45,159 nucleotides of DNA from Candidatus Aenigmatarchaeota archaeon (lineage in GTDB: Archaea; Aenigmatarchaeota; Aenigmatarchaeia; CG10238-14; SCSR01): NCBI GenBank assembly GCA_018304615.1, contig JAGVVV010000009.1, positions 1-45,159 of the forward strand, written 5' to 3'. This document shows, in pieces, positions 31,871 to 41,143 of the stretch (its first letter is position 1; every line of letters starts with the position of its first letter). Made by a program: the position numbers and the translations under genes. A model generated the notes under the pieces. The model ran no database searches, was not told where the DNA came from, and was given only the letters and a program-made list of their open reading frames with translations.

Positions 31871-33835
31871 ATGAAGTCTGATTATACTGTTATTATCGCT
31901 GAGAAGCCAGACTCCTCGAAAAAAATAGCAGAAGCACTAGCAGAAGACAGGCCTGTAAAAAAGGAAAACAACTCAGCATACTGGTTTGAAATCAGAAGAG
32001 GAGATAAAAAAATACTTGTTGTCCCTGCTGTCGGGCACTTGTTTGTTTTGGATACGATAAAAAAACGTGGATGGAATTATCCGACGTTCGACGTCCAGTG
32101 GGTCCCTACTCACACGAAGAAAGGTGGTGAATTTTCTAAAAAATATTTCGACAACATTCAGAAAATCGTTGAGTTGGGAAAAGAATTCATAGTTGCGACG
32201 GATTACGATACTGAAGGCTCTGTTATAGGATTCAATATTTTGAAAATGTTGGCTAAAAAAAACGATGGGAAGAGGATGAAGTTCTCGACTTTGACAAAGG
32301 ATGAATTGATTGATTCGTTTGAAAATGCTTCTTCACATTTGGACTTTCCTCAGATTGAAGCCGGCCTGACAAGGCATTATCTGGACTTTTTCTGGGGAAT
32401 TAACCTGACACGAGCACTGACTCTGGCGATGAAGAACGCTGCCGGAAAAGGTTTCACTGTTTTGTCGACTGGAAGAGTCCAAGGCCCCACGCTTTCGATT
32501 CTACTCGAGAAAGAGCTGGAGATTAGGAAATTCAAACCGACTCCGTTCTGGCAATTAGATCTCCATGTGAAGATTGGAGATGAAGAAGTAATCGCATCGT
32601 ATGAGAAGGACAGATTGTGGAAGGAGGAAGAAGCAGACAAAGTCGTTTCAACTGCCAGGGGAAAAGATGCTGTGGTAAAAGATGTAAGGAAAAAAGAATA
32701 TAATCAACTTCCTCCAGTCCCATTCAACACTACAGATCTTCAAGCTGAGGCATATTCTTTGTTCAGATTTTCTCCAACCCAGACGATGGCTGTAGCAGAG
32801 AGTCTGTATCAGGCTGGAATAATCTCCTACCCAAGATCTTCATCTCAAAAACTTCCGACAAGCATCAACTACCAAAAAATTCTGAGAGCTTTGAGGAATG
32901 TGAGCGCTTACAAGAAATTCGCAGACCAAATTCTTTCAAAATCCGAAATAAAACCGAACGAGGGAGTGAGGGAAGATTCGGCACACCCCGCTATCTATCC
33001 GACATCCGAAGTTGCAGATTTGAAAAGTTTGACGTCTCAGCAGAAGAAAATATACGATCTGATCGTCAGAAGATTCCTATCAGTGTTTTCAGATTCAGCT
33101 CTCAGGGAGAGTGTGAATGTCGTCTTGGATGTAGGAGGGAATAATTTTGTTGCTGTGGGTAAAAGAACAATCGAACCAGGATGGACGAAGATTTACGAGC
33201 CTTATCTTGATTTCGAAGAACAGATACTTCCAGAGTTGGAAATCGGAGAGAAGATGAATGTTTTGAACATGGAAAAATTGAACAAAGAAACCCAGCCTCC
33301 AGGAAGATATTCGCAAGGTTCAATCCTGAAGGAGATGGAGAAGAGGGAACTGGGAACAAGAGCTACGCGAGCGGAGATTCTCAAAACCCTTTATGACAGG
33401 GGATACATTTCCGGGCAGAGTATAAAAGTGACCAAACTAGGTGAAGTTGTTACAGAAGCTCTGCAAGAATATTCTCCGAAGATTTTGAGCGAAGAGCTTT
33501 CAAGAAAATTCGAATCTGACATGGACGAAGTGTCCAATGGAAAGATGAAGAGAGAAGAGGTCGTAGAAGGAGCGGAAAAAACTCTCGGAGAGATCTTGGA
33601 AGAGTTCAGGAAGAATGAGAAAGAAATCGGAAAGAAATTGTTTGACGGACTCGTGGAAGCTCGAAGAGAACAAAATACATTGGGAACTTGCCCGAACTGC
33701 AAGACAGGGGAGCTGAGGATGATGTTTTCCAAGAAATCAGGAAAAAGATTCGTCGGCTGTTCTAATTATCCTAAATGCGTGACAGGGTTCCCGCTGCCCC
33801 AGTTGGGGTTCATAATCCCGCTGGGAAAATTATGA
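31871..33835 (+). CDS. topA: DNA topoisomerase I (type IA), C-terminal zinc finger cut short
   Basis: 654 residues. Toprim domain: AEKPDSSKKIA with the acidic start, and TDYDTEG. Catalytic Tyr in GIISYPRSSSQKLP near 323. The gate domains (FSPTQTMAVAESLYQAG, REDSAHPAIYPT, PPGRYSQGSILKEME, LGTRATRAEIL) are intact. One zinc finger remains near 620-642 (CPNC, GCSNYPKC). The chain then ends at PLGKL. Behind its TGA the same frame continues with a recognisable second-finger remnant. The core enzyme should relax negative supercoils. The start ATG has a TATA-like ACTTTTTAGATTAATAA region 10-25 bp upstream. Confidence 0.95.
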   Translation: MKSDYTVIIAEKPDSSKKIAEALAEDRPVKKENNSAYWFEIRRGDKKILVVPAVGHLFVLDTIKKRGWNYPTFDVQWVPTHTKKGGEFSKKYFDNIQKIVELGKEFIVATDYDTEGSVIGFNILKMLAKKNDGKRMKFSTLTKDELIDSFENASSHLDFPQIEAGLTRHYLDFFWGINLTRALTLAMKNAAGKGFTVLSTGRVQGPTLSILLEKELEIRKFKPTPFWQLDLHVKIGDEEVIASYEKDRLWKEEEADKVVSTARGKDAVVKDVRKKEYNQLPPVPFNTTDLQAEAYSLFRFSPTQTMAVAESLYQAGIISYPRSSSQKLPTSINYQKILRALRNVSAYKKFADQILSKSEIKPNEGVREDSAHPAIYPTSEVADLKSLTSQQKKIYDLIVRRFLSVFSDSALRESVNVVLDVGGNNFVAVGKRTIEPGWTKIYEPYLDFEEQILPELEIGEKMNVLNMEKLNKETQPPGRYSQGSILKEMEKRELGTRATRAEILKTLYDRGYISGQSIKVTKLGEVVTEALQEYSPKILSEELSRKFESDMDEVSNGKMKREEVVEGAEKTLGEILEEFRKNEKEIGKKLFDGLVEARREQNTLGTCPNCKTGELRMMFSKKSGKRFVGCSNYPKCVTGFPLPQLGFIIPLGKL

Positions 33836-33913
33836 AGGCCTTTCAGGATGTGCATCAATCACAAGTGCGTTACCAAAGAAGGCTGGGGAAAGAGAAAATC
33901 AAGCAAAAGCTAA
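33836..33913 (+). pseudogene. Remnant of topoisomerase I second zinc finger
   Basis: In frame after the topA TGA at 33833-33835, the codons read RPFRMCINHKCVTKEGWGK, then a short basic tail to a TAA at 33911-33913. RPFxxCxNxxC is the second half of the second finger in archaeal topoisomerase I. The first half (CxxCGxP and about 15 residues) is missing. The TGA occupies the place where the first Cys of that finger would be. Confidence 0.6.
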
Positions 33914-33938
33914 TTAATGGACAAAACAAATTCTGAAT

Positions 33939-34139
33939 ATGAAACTCAACTACATTCCGTTGATTGTCATGCTACTTTTGGCAGCTACGCTGGTCTTGAC
34001 TGTAGTCTTGATCCCTATAGTAGTTATAAGTCTTGGTAATGTCGGTGTTCCAATTGTAACCATAATTTTGATAATTGTGATCACTACTGTTGCAAGTCTC
34101 GTATCTCTACTGATTTACATCATGCTTGAGAAGAGATAG
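33939..34139 (+). CDS. Small membrane protein, 66 residues
   Basis: Two hydrophobic segments (about 5-31 and 36-61) with a Gly-Asn-Val-Gly turn, a short basic N terminus (MKLNY) and a Glu-Lys-Arg C terminus. No family recognised. Its stop directly abuts the stop of the convergent Cas4-like gene. Confidence 0.5.
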   Translation: MKLNYIPLIVMLLLAATLVLTVVLIPIVVISLGNVGVPIVTIILIIVITTVASLVSLLIYIMLEKR

Positions 34140-34799
34140 TCACTTTTCGTTCTTGTCGCACTTGTTCTTGTATTCGCAGTATCTGCACATCCAGTTCATG
34201 TCAGAGACTTTTTTTGCCTCATCAACTGGAAGCTCGTCTTTTTTCAAGTGTTTGTGAAGAAAGGAGAATCTGTCAACTATTTCAGCGGATTTTATCTGGT
34301 CGAAGGGGACTTCAAATATTTTTGATTTGAGATTATTTTTGTCCACATAGAGAACCAGGCCTTCGTGGATTTCCAATGCCGTCATGTAGAAGAGAAGTTG
34401 CATGACGTGATTGTGTTGCGGTTTGCCAATTGCGTCGAGATTCTTGGTCGACTTCACCTCAATGAGCATTTTTTTCCCGTTAGAACTGACAATTACCAAA
34501 TCATCGACTCTTCCGGAAATCATATAATCTTCCATCTCTATCTTGAACGGGATCTCAGATTGCAGAAGTTGGACTTCCTTGTTCTTCTCGGATTTCAAGA
34601 CCTCGACGACAAACCCGTGGATGATGTTTCCTGCTTCGAATATTTTCAATAAATCAGGCTCGATCTTCTGCGGATACTTGTACGAATACCAGAGCTTCCT
34701 CAGGCAGTTTCCAATCTCCGAAGGGTAGTATCTGCCAATCTGCTTGGGTTTGTGCTCTCGAGCTATGTGGTCGTCGACCATCTTGTCGAAGTCGATCAT
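34140..34799 (-). CDS. Cas4/Dna2-like RecB-family exonuclease
   Basis: 219 residues. PD-(D/E)XK fold: EIGNCLRKLWY with the first Cys (near 32), a GxxxH-like helix (GNIIHGFVVEVL), the metal ligands in GRVDDLVI (D98/D99 region) and IEVKS, a QxxxY-type helix (QLLFYMTALE), and a C-terminal cluster CRYCEYKNKC completing four Fe-S cysteines. No cas gene or repeat array is nearby, so a stand-alone DNA repair nuclease is more likely than a CRISPR role. A TATA-like CTTATTTGA lies about 27 bp upstream of the ATG. Confidence 0.88.
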   Translation of the reverse strand: MIDFDKMVDDHIAREHKPKQIGRYYPSEIGNCLRKLWYSYKYPQKIEPDLLKIFEAGNIIHGFVVEVLKSEKNKEVQLLQSEIPFKIEMEDYMISGRVDDLVIVSSNGKKMLIEVKSTKNLDAIGKPQHNHVMQLLFYMTALEIHEGLVLYVDKNNLKSKIFEVPFDQIKSAEIVDRFSFLHKHLKKDELPVDEAKKVSDMNWMCRYCEYKNKCDKNEK

Positions 34800-34938
34800 A
34801 TGATTAAACAGCCATCTTTCAAATAAGAGGTTGACTGCCCAGGGTTCTGTTAATTCTTTGAGTGTTTATCCAATTTTTAGTTATCTGTGGCTTACGATTC
34901 ATCTGTGGAATTCGTTTTACAGATTTCTTGCTCAGGTA

Positions 34939-35808
34939 TTAAAGATATTGTTTAAACCAGTCTATGGCCAATTGAACCGATTTGTCAAAATACTCTCCTG
35001 TATAGATATCGTAATGTCCGATTGGAAATGTAGCGAGCTTCTTAGGTTCTTTAGCTTTTTCAAACAGAATTTTGGATTCCTCCACTGGCGTGACTACGTC
35101 TTTCTCTGCTGCTATCAAAAGCAGTGCACTGGGAAAAATTTTGTCAACTACACTTTCAGGTTTGTATTCATATATTGCTTCTACAGCTTCCAAAGGCAGT
35201 TCGCATTTTAAGGTTGGAAACTGCTTTATAGCTTCTGTAAAGAATCTTACGGATCCTTGGTCATTTAAAATATGTAGCGGGCTTATTGTCGCGGATTTAC
35301 CAGTTAGAATTCGGGTTTTCCTATCTTCTTCAAAGAACTTTGCTAACACCTGGAGTTCTTCTAAGCTTCTTTTCTTCAAAATCCTTTCAACATCCCCAAA
35401 ACCAACTTGGGACACAATGACTTTTATCCTCTTGTCTATTCCTGCAGTATAGATTGCATTTGCAGCTCCAAAGCTAGTCCCCCACAAGGCCATCCTTTGT
35501 GAGTCAACTTCTTTCTGAAGTTGCAAAAAACTTATGGCATTTCTGATATCTGTAACCTGTTCATGAGGAATTAGGTTTCCTCTTTTCCCTTCGCTTTCAC
35601 CAAAGCCTCGATAATCAAATATTAGGGAAACAAACCCGGCCCTAGCAAACCTTGACGCATAATCAGGCAGGATCAATTCCTTTATACAAGTAAAACCATG
35701 GCAGAGTACAATTCCCGGTCTTTTCTCACTTTCGTTAAGATCATCTGGTATAAATAGCGTTGCTGCAATTTTATTTCCATCTGAATAAAAATTTTCTTTT
35801 CTCTGCAT
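34939..35808 (-). CDS. Alpha/beta hydrolase, serine esterase/peptidase type
   Basis: 289 residues. Oxyanion HGF (residues near 36-38 in LCHGFTCIKE), DYRGFGESEG, the nucleophile elbow GTSFGA (Ser near 111), a late Asp in AAEKDVVTP (near 238) and the His in IGHYDIY (near 268). No signal peptide. The lid region between about 145 and 210 is helical and charged. Dienelactone hydrolase-like or acyl-transferring peptidase-like; substrate unknown. Stands alone on the minus strand. Confidence 0.85.
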   Translation of the reverse strand: MQRKENFYSDGNKIAATLFIPDDLNESEKRPGIVLCHGFTCIKELILPDYASRFARAGFVSLIFDYRGFGESEGKRGNLIPHEQVTDIRNAISFLQLQKEVDSQRMALWGTSFGAANAIYTAGIDKRIKVIVSQVGFGDVERILKKRSLEELQVLAKFFEEDRKTRILTGKSATISPLHILNDQGSVRFFTEAIKQFPTLKCELPLEAVEAIYEYKPESVVDKIFPSALLLIAAEKDVVTPVEESKILFEKAKEPKKLATFPIGHYDIYTGEYFDKSVQLAIDWFKQYL

Positions 35809-35967
35809 ATCTCACACTTTATTTTAGACTAACTTGGAATTTTTATATCAAATAGATTATTATTTTTGAAAGTCAACCTAACTGAAAAATCAATTTTACC
35901 AATTAACAACTTAACACAACCCTGACCCAGTTTTCCTCAAATAGTTTAGTTTAAAAGAACACAAAAG

Positions 35968-35975
35968 TTTATATA
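35968..35975 (+). promoter_or_regulatory. TATA box of the Cdc48 operon
   Basis: TTTATATA, centred 30 bp before the ATG at 36002. The bases between contain GGAGTT just before the start. The 193-bp gap from 35809 holds no gene that I can see. Confidence 0.55.
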
Positions 35976-36001
35976 CTTTTACACCCTAAATTTTAGGAGT
36001 T

Positions 36002-36343
36002 ATGAAAGCAGAGAAAAAGGCAATAATGATATGCTTCTCCGTCAGGTCTGGAGAAATGGATTCCAACTACGAGAGGAACAAGTTCTTCAGGGGCCTGTAC
36101 GGCTGGAAGCAGGTCATCAACAAGGACGGCAAGAAGTACGAGTATCACAGAGAGGGGATACTCACGGACATGCCTCACGAGAAAGTCGACCAGTCAAGCT
36201 TTATAGTCCCTGAGGGTTCATTCAAAGAGATGATGGAATTTATGCAGGAATGGCAAAATAAGGTTATGTGGAAGACATTCAAAATACTATTAGAAGGCAA
36301 AGATCCTTTCTCTGATTGGGAAGAGGAGGAAGAAGATGTCTGA
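36002..36343 (+). CDS. Small acidic-tailed archaeal protein, uncharacterised
   Basis: 113 residues. The core ERNKFFRGLYGWKQV, then KKYEYHREGILTDMPHEKV and FIVPEGSFKEMMEFM, resembles from memory a small uncharacterised archaeal family with an R-x-x-F-(F/Y)-R-x-L-Y-G start and a Y-x-R-x-G-(I/L)-L-x-x-x-P-H middle; that resemblance needs a search. The C terminus is a Glu-rich tail ([10 protein letters not shown]). It overlaps the next gene by 8 bp and is first in the Cdc48 transcript. Confidence 0.65.
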   Translation: MKAEKKAIMICFSVRSGEMDSNYERNKFFRGLYGWKQVINKDGKKYEYHREGILTDMPHEKVDQSSFIVPEGSFKEMMEFMQEWQNKVMWKTFKILLEGKDPFSDWEEEEEDV

Positions 36344-36575
36344 TACTGAAGAGCAGAAATTCGCGGTTGCGATAACTAGGATAGTAGACAAGAAAACAAA
36401 ACAAGCCAGAGTAGAAATGAAGACTATGGGACAGGGAATTCCAATATCCGAAGCGATAATAATTTTGGAAGGATGGATGGAAAAGGTGAAGAAAGAACTG
36501 CAAAAGCCTTTCAATTTCGACAAGATGGTGTTCGAGATAGTTCCAAAGGAAAAGAAGGACGACGAAAATGGCTGA
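36336..36575 (+). CDS. Small unknown protein in the Cdc48 operon
   Basis: 79 residues, overlapping both neighbours by 8 bp. GAGGAGGA lies eight bases before the ATG, a strong ribosome-binding site inside the coding end of the previous gene. The predicted order is strand-strand-helix-strand ([47 protein letters not shown]). No family recognised. Its fixed position suggests a partner or substrate adaptor of Cdc48; this is inference. Confidence 0.6.
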   Translation: MSDTEEQKFAVAITRIVDKKTKQARVEMKTMGQGIPISEAIIILEGWMEKVKKELQKPFNFDKMVFEIVPKEKKDDENG

Positions 36576-38856
36576 TGAAAAAGAACTCAGATTGAAAGTT
36601 GGGGAGCTGACAGCTAGAGAAGAGGCTGGAAGAGGTATAGTAAGAATCGATTCGAACATCATGCACAGGCTCGGCGTGAGAGAAGGGGATGTAATCGAGA
36701 TTGAAGGCGGGAGGAAGACTGCAGTCATCGCGGTTCGCGCTTATCCTGCTGATGTCGGTTTGAATATTGTCAGGATGGACGGGATAGTCAGAAGAAATTC
36801 TGAATCAGGAGTCGGGGAATTTGTCAAGCTGAGAAAAGCTGATGTAAAAGAGGCGAAAAAAGTTTCGATTGCTCCTGCTGAGAGAGGTTTGATAATCCAC
36901 ATTTCACCGAACTTGATCAAGCAGAACATTTACATGAGGCCTGTGACGAAAGGGGACATAATCGTTCCTTCGCCAGTGGTCAGGAAAAAGGCCAGAGGGA
37001 CCATGTTCGAAGATTTCTTCGGTTTTGATTTTGATGATTTCTTCTTCACGCCATTCCCTGGAGAGACCAGATTCGTGGTCACAAGCACAGAACCGCATGG
37101 AATAGTGAAGATCGGAGAGGTAACTGATTTGGAAATTTTGCCAGAACTTCCTGAGTCCATGAAGATGGAAGAGACAACGGTTCCTTCTGCAACTTATGAA
37201 GACATCGGTGGGATGAAGGTAGTCATACAGAAAGTCAGGGAGATGATAGAGCTGCCGTTGAGGCATCCTGAACTGTTTGAAAGACTGGGTGTGGAACCAC
37301 CGAAGGGAGTTATGCTGTATGGAGCTCCTGGTACTGGTAAGACTTTGCTTGCGAGAGCTGTTGCAAGTGAGTCTGGAGCGCATTTCATTTCGATTTCAGG
37401 CCCAGAAGTCATGAGCAAGTGGTACGGACAGTCTGAAGAGAACTTGAGAAAGATTTTCGAAGACGCCGAGAAAAATTCTCCATCGATAATTTTCATAGAT
37501 GAGATTGATTCTATTGCTCCTAAGAGAGAGGAGGTTACAGGAGAAGTTGAAAGGAGAGTGGTTTCTCAGTTGTTGACGTTGATGGACGGGTTGAAGAAAA
37601 GAGGAAAGGTTGTTGTTATCGCTGCGACCAACAGACCAAACGCAGTCGATCCGGCATTGAGAAGGCCTGGAAGGTTCGACAGGGAGATTGAGATTCCTGT
37701 TCCAAATAGAAATGGAAGATTGGAAATTTTGAAGATCCACACAAGAAACATGCCGATGAGTAAAGACGTTGATTTGAATTGGTTATCTGATATCACTTAT
37801 GGTTATGTCGGAGCAGACTTGTGGGCTTTGGCAAAAGAAGCTGCGATGTCTGCGTTGAGGAGAGTTCTACCAGAAATAAAATGGAAAGATGAAACAGAAC
37901 TGCCAAGAGAAGTGATGGAAAAACTCATTGTGACAAAAGAGGATTTCGAGAATGCTCTGCACATGGTAGAGCCTTCAGCGATGAGAGAAGTGTTGGTCGA
38001 GATTCCGAAGGTGAAGTGGACAGACATAGGTGGATTGGAAGAAGTGAAACAAGGCCTGAAAGAAATGGTCGAGTGGCCTTTGAAATCTCCTGAAAGTTTT
38101 GAAAGATTGGGAATCCAGCCACCGAGAGGTGTTCTCCTTTATGGGCCTCCGGGAACAGGGAAGACACTTCTTGCGAAAGCTGTTGCAAACGAATCCGGAG
38201 CTAACTTCATCTCTGTGAAAGGACCTGAACTAAAATCTAAATGGGTTGGAGAATCTGAGAGACTGGTCAGAGATTTGTTCAAGAGAGCCAAACAAGTAGC
38301 TCCTACTGTGATTTTCTTTGATGAGATTGACGCTCTGGCTCCGAAAAGAGGTGGATACTATGGTGAGCATGCAACCGAAAGCATAGTCTCTCAGTTATTG
38401 AGTGAATTGTCTGGAATAGAAGAGATGAAAGGTGTGGTTGTTATCGCTGCGACTAACAGACCGGACATGGTTGATCCTGCACTACTCAGACCAGGAAGAT
38501 TTGATAGGCAGATTCTCGTTCCAGCCCCTGATTTAGAATCCAGACTAGAGATTCTAAAAATTCAAACGAAGAGTATGCCTCTCAAGGATGTTGATTTGAA
38601 GAAGATTGCAGCTGAGACTGAAGGCTACAGCGGCGCTGACCTTGAATCTCTGGTGAGAGAAGCTGCGCTGGATGCTATGAGAGAGAACATGAAAGCAAAA
38701 GAAGTTAGGAAGGTTCATTTTGAAGAGGGCTTGAAAAGAGTGAGAGGATCGATGACAAAAGAAGTCCAAGCGCACTATGAGAAATTCATAGAAAGGCAGA
38801 AGAGGGTTAGAGGGACAGACGAAGAAATGAAAGAACAGTATGGTTACATTGGATAA
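36568..38856 (+). CDS. Cdc48/VCP-type AAA+ ATPase
   Basis: 762 residues. N-terminal Cdc48 double-psi barrel domain (about 1-190; [14 protein letters not shown]). First AAA module: Walker A GAPGTGKT near 252-259, Walker [28 protein letters not shown]. Second module: GPPGTGKT near 525-532, [27 protein letters not shown], with the arginine-finger regions in both. It unfolds ubiquitin-like or other tagged proteins, often for the proteasome. The linker after the N domain has an unusual Phe/Asp-rich [11 protein letters not shown] stretch near 150-160. The C-terminal end [12 protein letters not shown] lacks an obvious HbYX motif. Confidence 0.95.
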   Translation: MADEKELRLKVGELTAREEAGRGIVRIDSNIMHRLGVREGDVIEIEGGRKTAVIAVRAYPADVGLNIVRMDGIVRRNSESGVGEFVKLRKADVKEAKKVSIAPAERGLIIHISPNLIKQNIYMRPVTKGDIIVPSPVVRKKARGTMFEDFFGFDFDDFFFTPFPGETRFVVTSTEPHGIVKIGEVTDLEILPELPESMKMEETTVPSATYEDIGGMKVVIQKVREMIELPLRHPELFERLGVEPPKGVMLYGAPGTGKTLLARAVASESGAHFISISGPEVMSKWYGQSEENLRKIFEDAEKNSPSIIFIDEIDSIAPKREEVTGEVERRVVSQLLTLMDGLKKRGKVVVIAATNRPNAVDPALRRPGRFDREIEIPVPNRNGRLEILKIHTRNMPMSKDVDLNWLSDITYGYVGADLWALAKEAAMSALRRVLPEIKWKDETELPREVMEKLIVTKEDFENALHMVEPSAMREVLVEIPKVKWTDIGGLEEVKQGLKEMVEWPLKSPESFERLGIQPPRGVLLYGPPGTGKTLLAKAVANESGANFISVKGPELKSKWVGESERLVRDLFKRAKQVAPTVIFFDEIDALAPKRGGYYGEHATESIVSQLLSELSGIEEMKGVVVIAATNRPDMVDPALLRPGRFDRQILVPAPDLESRLEILKIQTKSMPLKDVDLKKIAAETEGYSGADLESLVREAALDAMRENMKAKEVRKVHFEEGLKRVRGSMTKEVQAHYEKFIERQKRVRGTDEEMKEQYGYIG

Positions 38857-38857
38857 T

Positions 38858-39595
38858 TTAAAGTGCTTTCCATAAAATTTTAAAATACGTTCTCAAACTA
38901 TCTGCAATTTCACTATTCTCTATTAAAATTCCTGTTGGTTCTGACCACATGATTATAGAAATTTTATCCCCATATATGTTAATCGCAATTTGGCCTACCG
39001 TATCTTTTGATAAATATTTGACCTTTGTATAAGGAAGTTTGGAAAGTTTAAATGCTCTGTTATTATCGTTTTTACTGAAAATCATTTTTATCGGGATTTT
39101 TTTATTTATTCTTCTTTTATGGAAATTAATCAAATAATTTTTAATCGGTTCTGGTGGTTTGTGAGCATGCAAAACTAAATTTTCTTTACCAGTAACAAGA
39201 ATGTCGTTGAGCAATGATTTGACACCTTTAATGCCTTTGTGTATACTAACAAAATTTTCTTCCTTAGGAATTTGCTTGATTTGTAAAAGATCAGAAAGAA
39301 TGGAACTTACGTTGACTTCTTTTCTTTTTAGTTTTTCCTTCTCTTCTTCCAGAATTTCCAAGAAATAATTGGGGTTAGAAGCTTTGAAATATCTCTTCTT
39401 ATTTTTCACGATATAACCAACCAAACCCATCTTCATCAAATCATCAAGGGAGTCGTAGACATTCCTTCTGTGAACGCCAGAAGATTTTGCTATATTTTCA
39501 GCAGTAGAAGAACCTGATTTCAGAAGGGAAAGATAAATTTTTGCCTTATTCCTTGAGAGTCCAAGCTGTTCGAGTTTTTTTAATCTATCAGGCAT
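38858..39595 (-). CDS. TrmB-like transcriptional regulator 1
   Basis: 245 residues. A winged-helix domain fills the first 75 residues with the family pattern LGLSRNKAKIYLSLLKSGSS, HRRNVYDSLDDLMKMGLV. A coiled-coil linker (about 80-100) leads to the TrmB-type effector domain, with HKGIKGVKSLLNDIL, HAHKPPEPI, FHKRRINKKIPIKMIF and INIYGDKISIIMWS. A clear paralogue of the regulator at 43694, which lies at the other end of the pyrimidine genes. The ATG overlaps the HAD gene stop by 8 bp, so it is the second gene of that transcript. Ligand unknown. Confidence 0.85.
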   Translation of the reverse strand: MPDRLKKLEQLGLSRNKAKIYLSLLKSGSSTAENIAKSSGVHRRNVYDSLDDLMKMGLVGYIVKNKKRYFKASNPNYFLEILEEEKEKLKRKEVNVSSILSDLLQIKQIPKEENFVSIHKGIKGVKSLLNDILVTGKENLVLHAHKPPEPIKNYLINFHKRRINKKIPIKMIFSKNDNNRAFKLSKLPYTKVKYLSKDTVGQIAINIYGDKISIIMWSEPTGILIENSEIADSLRTYFKILWKAL

Positions 39596-40199
39596 GGACT
39601 AACACCTCCACTGGAGCAACAGAATTAGGATTGAACACATCAGCTTTAAGTCCAGCCAAGCGTGCTCCTCGTACCATCCTATCTTGATCATCTTTATATT
39701 CAATCAATTCAGGAGGCATTCTCATTCTGTCAACTAATTCTTCCCAATAACCATAATCAGGTTTTCTTACACCGATATCAGAAGGAATAAGAATTACATC
39801 AAAAGTTTGGCTCAAAGAATATTTCTTATCCCACCATTCTAACCATGGTCTGGGGCTGTTTGTAGCTAAACCAATCTTAAAATGACCTCTCAGATTTCTG
39901 AACCATTTCATTACATATGCGTATGGATAATGCGATTCAAGCACTTCATAATTTATTCGGTCCAGTTCAGAATCAGTGAATCCCTTTCCGTTTTCCTTAA
40001 AAACTGCATACCAAAAATCTCGTGGGGACATTTCCCCCAAAGAAAATGGAATCCAGTACTTATCTTTCGTTTGTTGTAAGACATCATTCTCAATGCCTAA
40101 TCTTTTTCCAATTTTTGTTACTGTAGGTGGAAATCCGTCGTAAATACAAACTCCACACAAATCTACTACTACACCTAAGGTTGCTTCAAGTTCTAACAT
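39588..40199 (-). CDS. HAD-superfamily phosphatase
   Basis: 203 residues. Motif I is VVDLCGV (D13; Cys where many HADs have a second Asp or Gly), motif II is ATNSPRPW near 116-120, motif III is the Lys in VRKPDYGYWEEL, motif IV is DDQDR. The helical cap between motif I and II (about 20-95) has the size of the HAD-IA group, which includes nucleotidases and phosphoglycolate phosphatases. Next to OMP decarboxylase and orotate PRTase genes, a nucleotide or pyrimidine-phosphate substrate is reasonable but unproven. Confidence 0.8.
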   Translation of the reverse strand: MLELEATLGVVVDLCGVCIYDGFPPTVTKIGKRLGIENDVLQQTKDKYWIPFSLGEMSPRDFWYAVFKENGKGFTDSELDRINYEVLESHYPYAYVMKWFRNLRGHFKIGLATNSPRPWLEWWDKKYSLSQTFDVILIPSDIGVRKPDYGYWEELVDRMRMPPELIEYKDDQDRMVRGARLAGLKADVFNPNSVAPVEVLVHA

Positions 40200-40272
40200 C
40201 CATTATTAGATAGTAAGAAAAACATAAGAGGTTTTGAAAAAATTTCTATTATGTAGGATAATTCAGAAAAAA

Positions 40273-40292
40273 AGTGGTGGTATAGGTAACCA
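40273..40292 (+). promoter_or_regulatory. Candidate operator A upstream of OMP decarboxylase-like gene
   Basis: AGTGGT at 40273, TAGGTA at 40283 and ACCA at 40289. The set recurs in almost the same order and spacing at 42023. The ATATATT element immediately follows (about 40292), making this position just upstream of the TATA box of the gene at 40336. Confidence 0.4.
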
Positions 40293-40335
40293 TATATTGA
40301 CATATCGTCTCTTTTCCATTTAACAAACAGATAAA

Positions 40336-41103
40336 ATGGGTGGACTGAAAGAGGCTCCTGGGATTGTTCCTGCTTTGGACACGACATTAGGAAAAGCGTT
40401 GTCACTCGCTTATGAACTCCGCGATTCCAAGGATAAAATAACTTTCTTGAAGTACGGAAGTTTCATCATGGATCCATGGGGGTATAAAAATTCTTTACCG
40501 CATTTCCAAGAGGTTGCTCCTGAATTGCCGATAGTGATAGACCGTCACAAAGGTGGCACGGATATACCGGAAGTTGTTAGGAATCAGGTTTTAGAAGTTA
40601 AGAACTATTCAAATGTCGTAGGGATGATTGCCGCACCTCTGGGTGCAGGAAGTTATAGAGACCTGAATGATCTAAAGAAAATTGGAACATTAGAAGCTTT
40701 TGTCGATACCTGTTTTGAACATCCTGCTATAACACCAATTATTGTTGTTGAGATGTCGCAGCCGGGAGCGCTTGCGTTCAGTGAGGAAAAGTATGCAGAC
40801 AAATTATGCAAAACCTGTTTGGATTATAATGTCAAATATATTGTTGCACCTGCTACACGACCACAAAGGATAACGAATCATAAGAGAATAGCACACGAAC
40901 TTAATAAAGAGGGAATTGAAATAATTTCTCCAGCCGTCGGACCTCAAAAAACTGGTGACCCGCTCAAGGACGCGATAGATGCAGTTGCAGCTGGTACAGA
41001 TCATGTAGTGGCAGGAAGGTCTATTTTAAAAGCCTCGAATCCCAAACAAGCAACAATTGACCTTTACGAGGCAATATTGCCAGTACATACAGCGCGACAA
41101 TAG
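40336..41103 (+). CDS. OMP decarboxylase-type barrel, DxxKxxxD variant
   Basis: 255 residues, OMP decarboxylase/HUMPS barrel. The start PGIVPALD and the phosphate-binding end (ISPAVGPQKTGDPLKDAIDA, HVVAGRSILKA) are typical. The catalytic strand reads IVIDRHKGGTDIPEV with D69, K72 and D76, so the usual DxKxxD is DxxKxxxD. A subset of archaeal PyrF-like proteins shows this same HQK/HKxGTDIP style, from memory. Whether it decarboxylates OMP is not certain. Upstream are candidate operator A and a TATA-like ATATATT. The orotate PRTase gene follows 40 bp later. Confidence 0.8.
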   Translation: MGGLKEAPGIVPALDTTLGKALSLAYELRDSKDKITFLKYGSFIMDPWGYKNSLPHFQEVAPELPIVIDRHKGGTDIPEVVRNQVLEVKNYSNVVGMIAAPLGAGSYRDLNDLKKIGTLEAFVDTCFEHPAITPIIVVEMSQPGALAFSEEKYADKLCKTCLDYNVKYIVAPATRPQRITNHKRIAHELNKEGIEIISPAVGPQKTGDPLKDAIDAVAAGTDHVVAGRSILKASNPKQATIDLYEAILPVHTARQ

Positions 41104-41143
41104 ACTAAAGAATTTTAACGAATAAAATGTAAAGAAGGATTTC

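Noticed and set aside
31871-33835. Reverse gyrase
   Set aside because: There is no N-terminal helicase domain; the protein begins directly with the Toprim motif.
33833-33913. TGA read as Cys, selenocysteine or another amino acid in topA
   Set aside because: About 15 residues and two cysteines of the same zinc finger are missing around the TGA, other genes use TGA as normal stop, and no SECIS-like hairpin was seen.
34140-34799. Cas4-like nuclease as part of a CRISPR system
   Set aside because: No repeat array and no cas1, cas2 or effector gene anywhere in the window. Cas4-like RecB nucleases are common alone in archaea.
34800-34938. Duplicate ATCTGTGG in the gap between Cas4-like and hydrolase genes
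   Set aside because: Only two copies, no symmetry to a promoter, likely chance.
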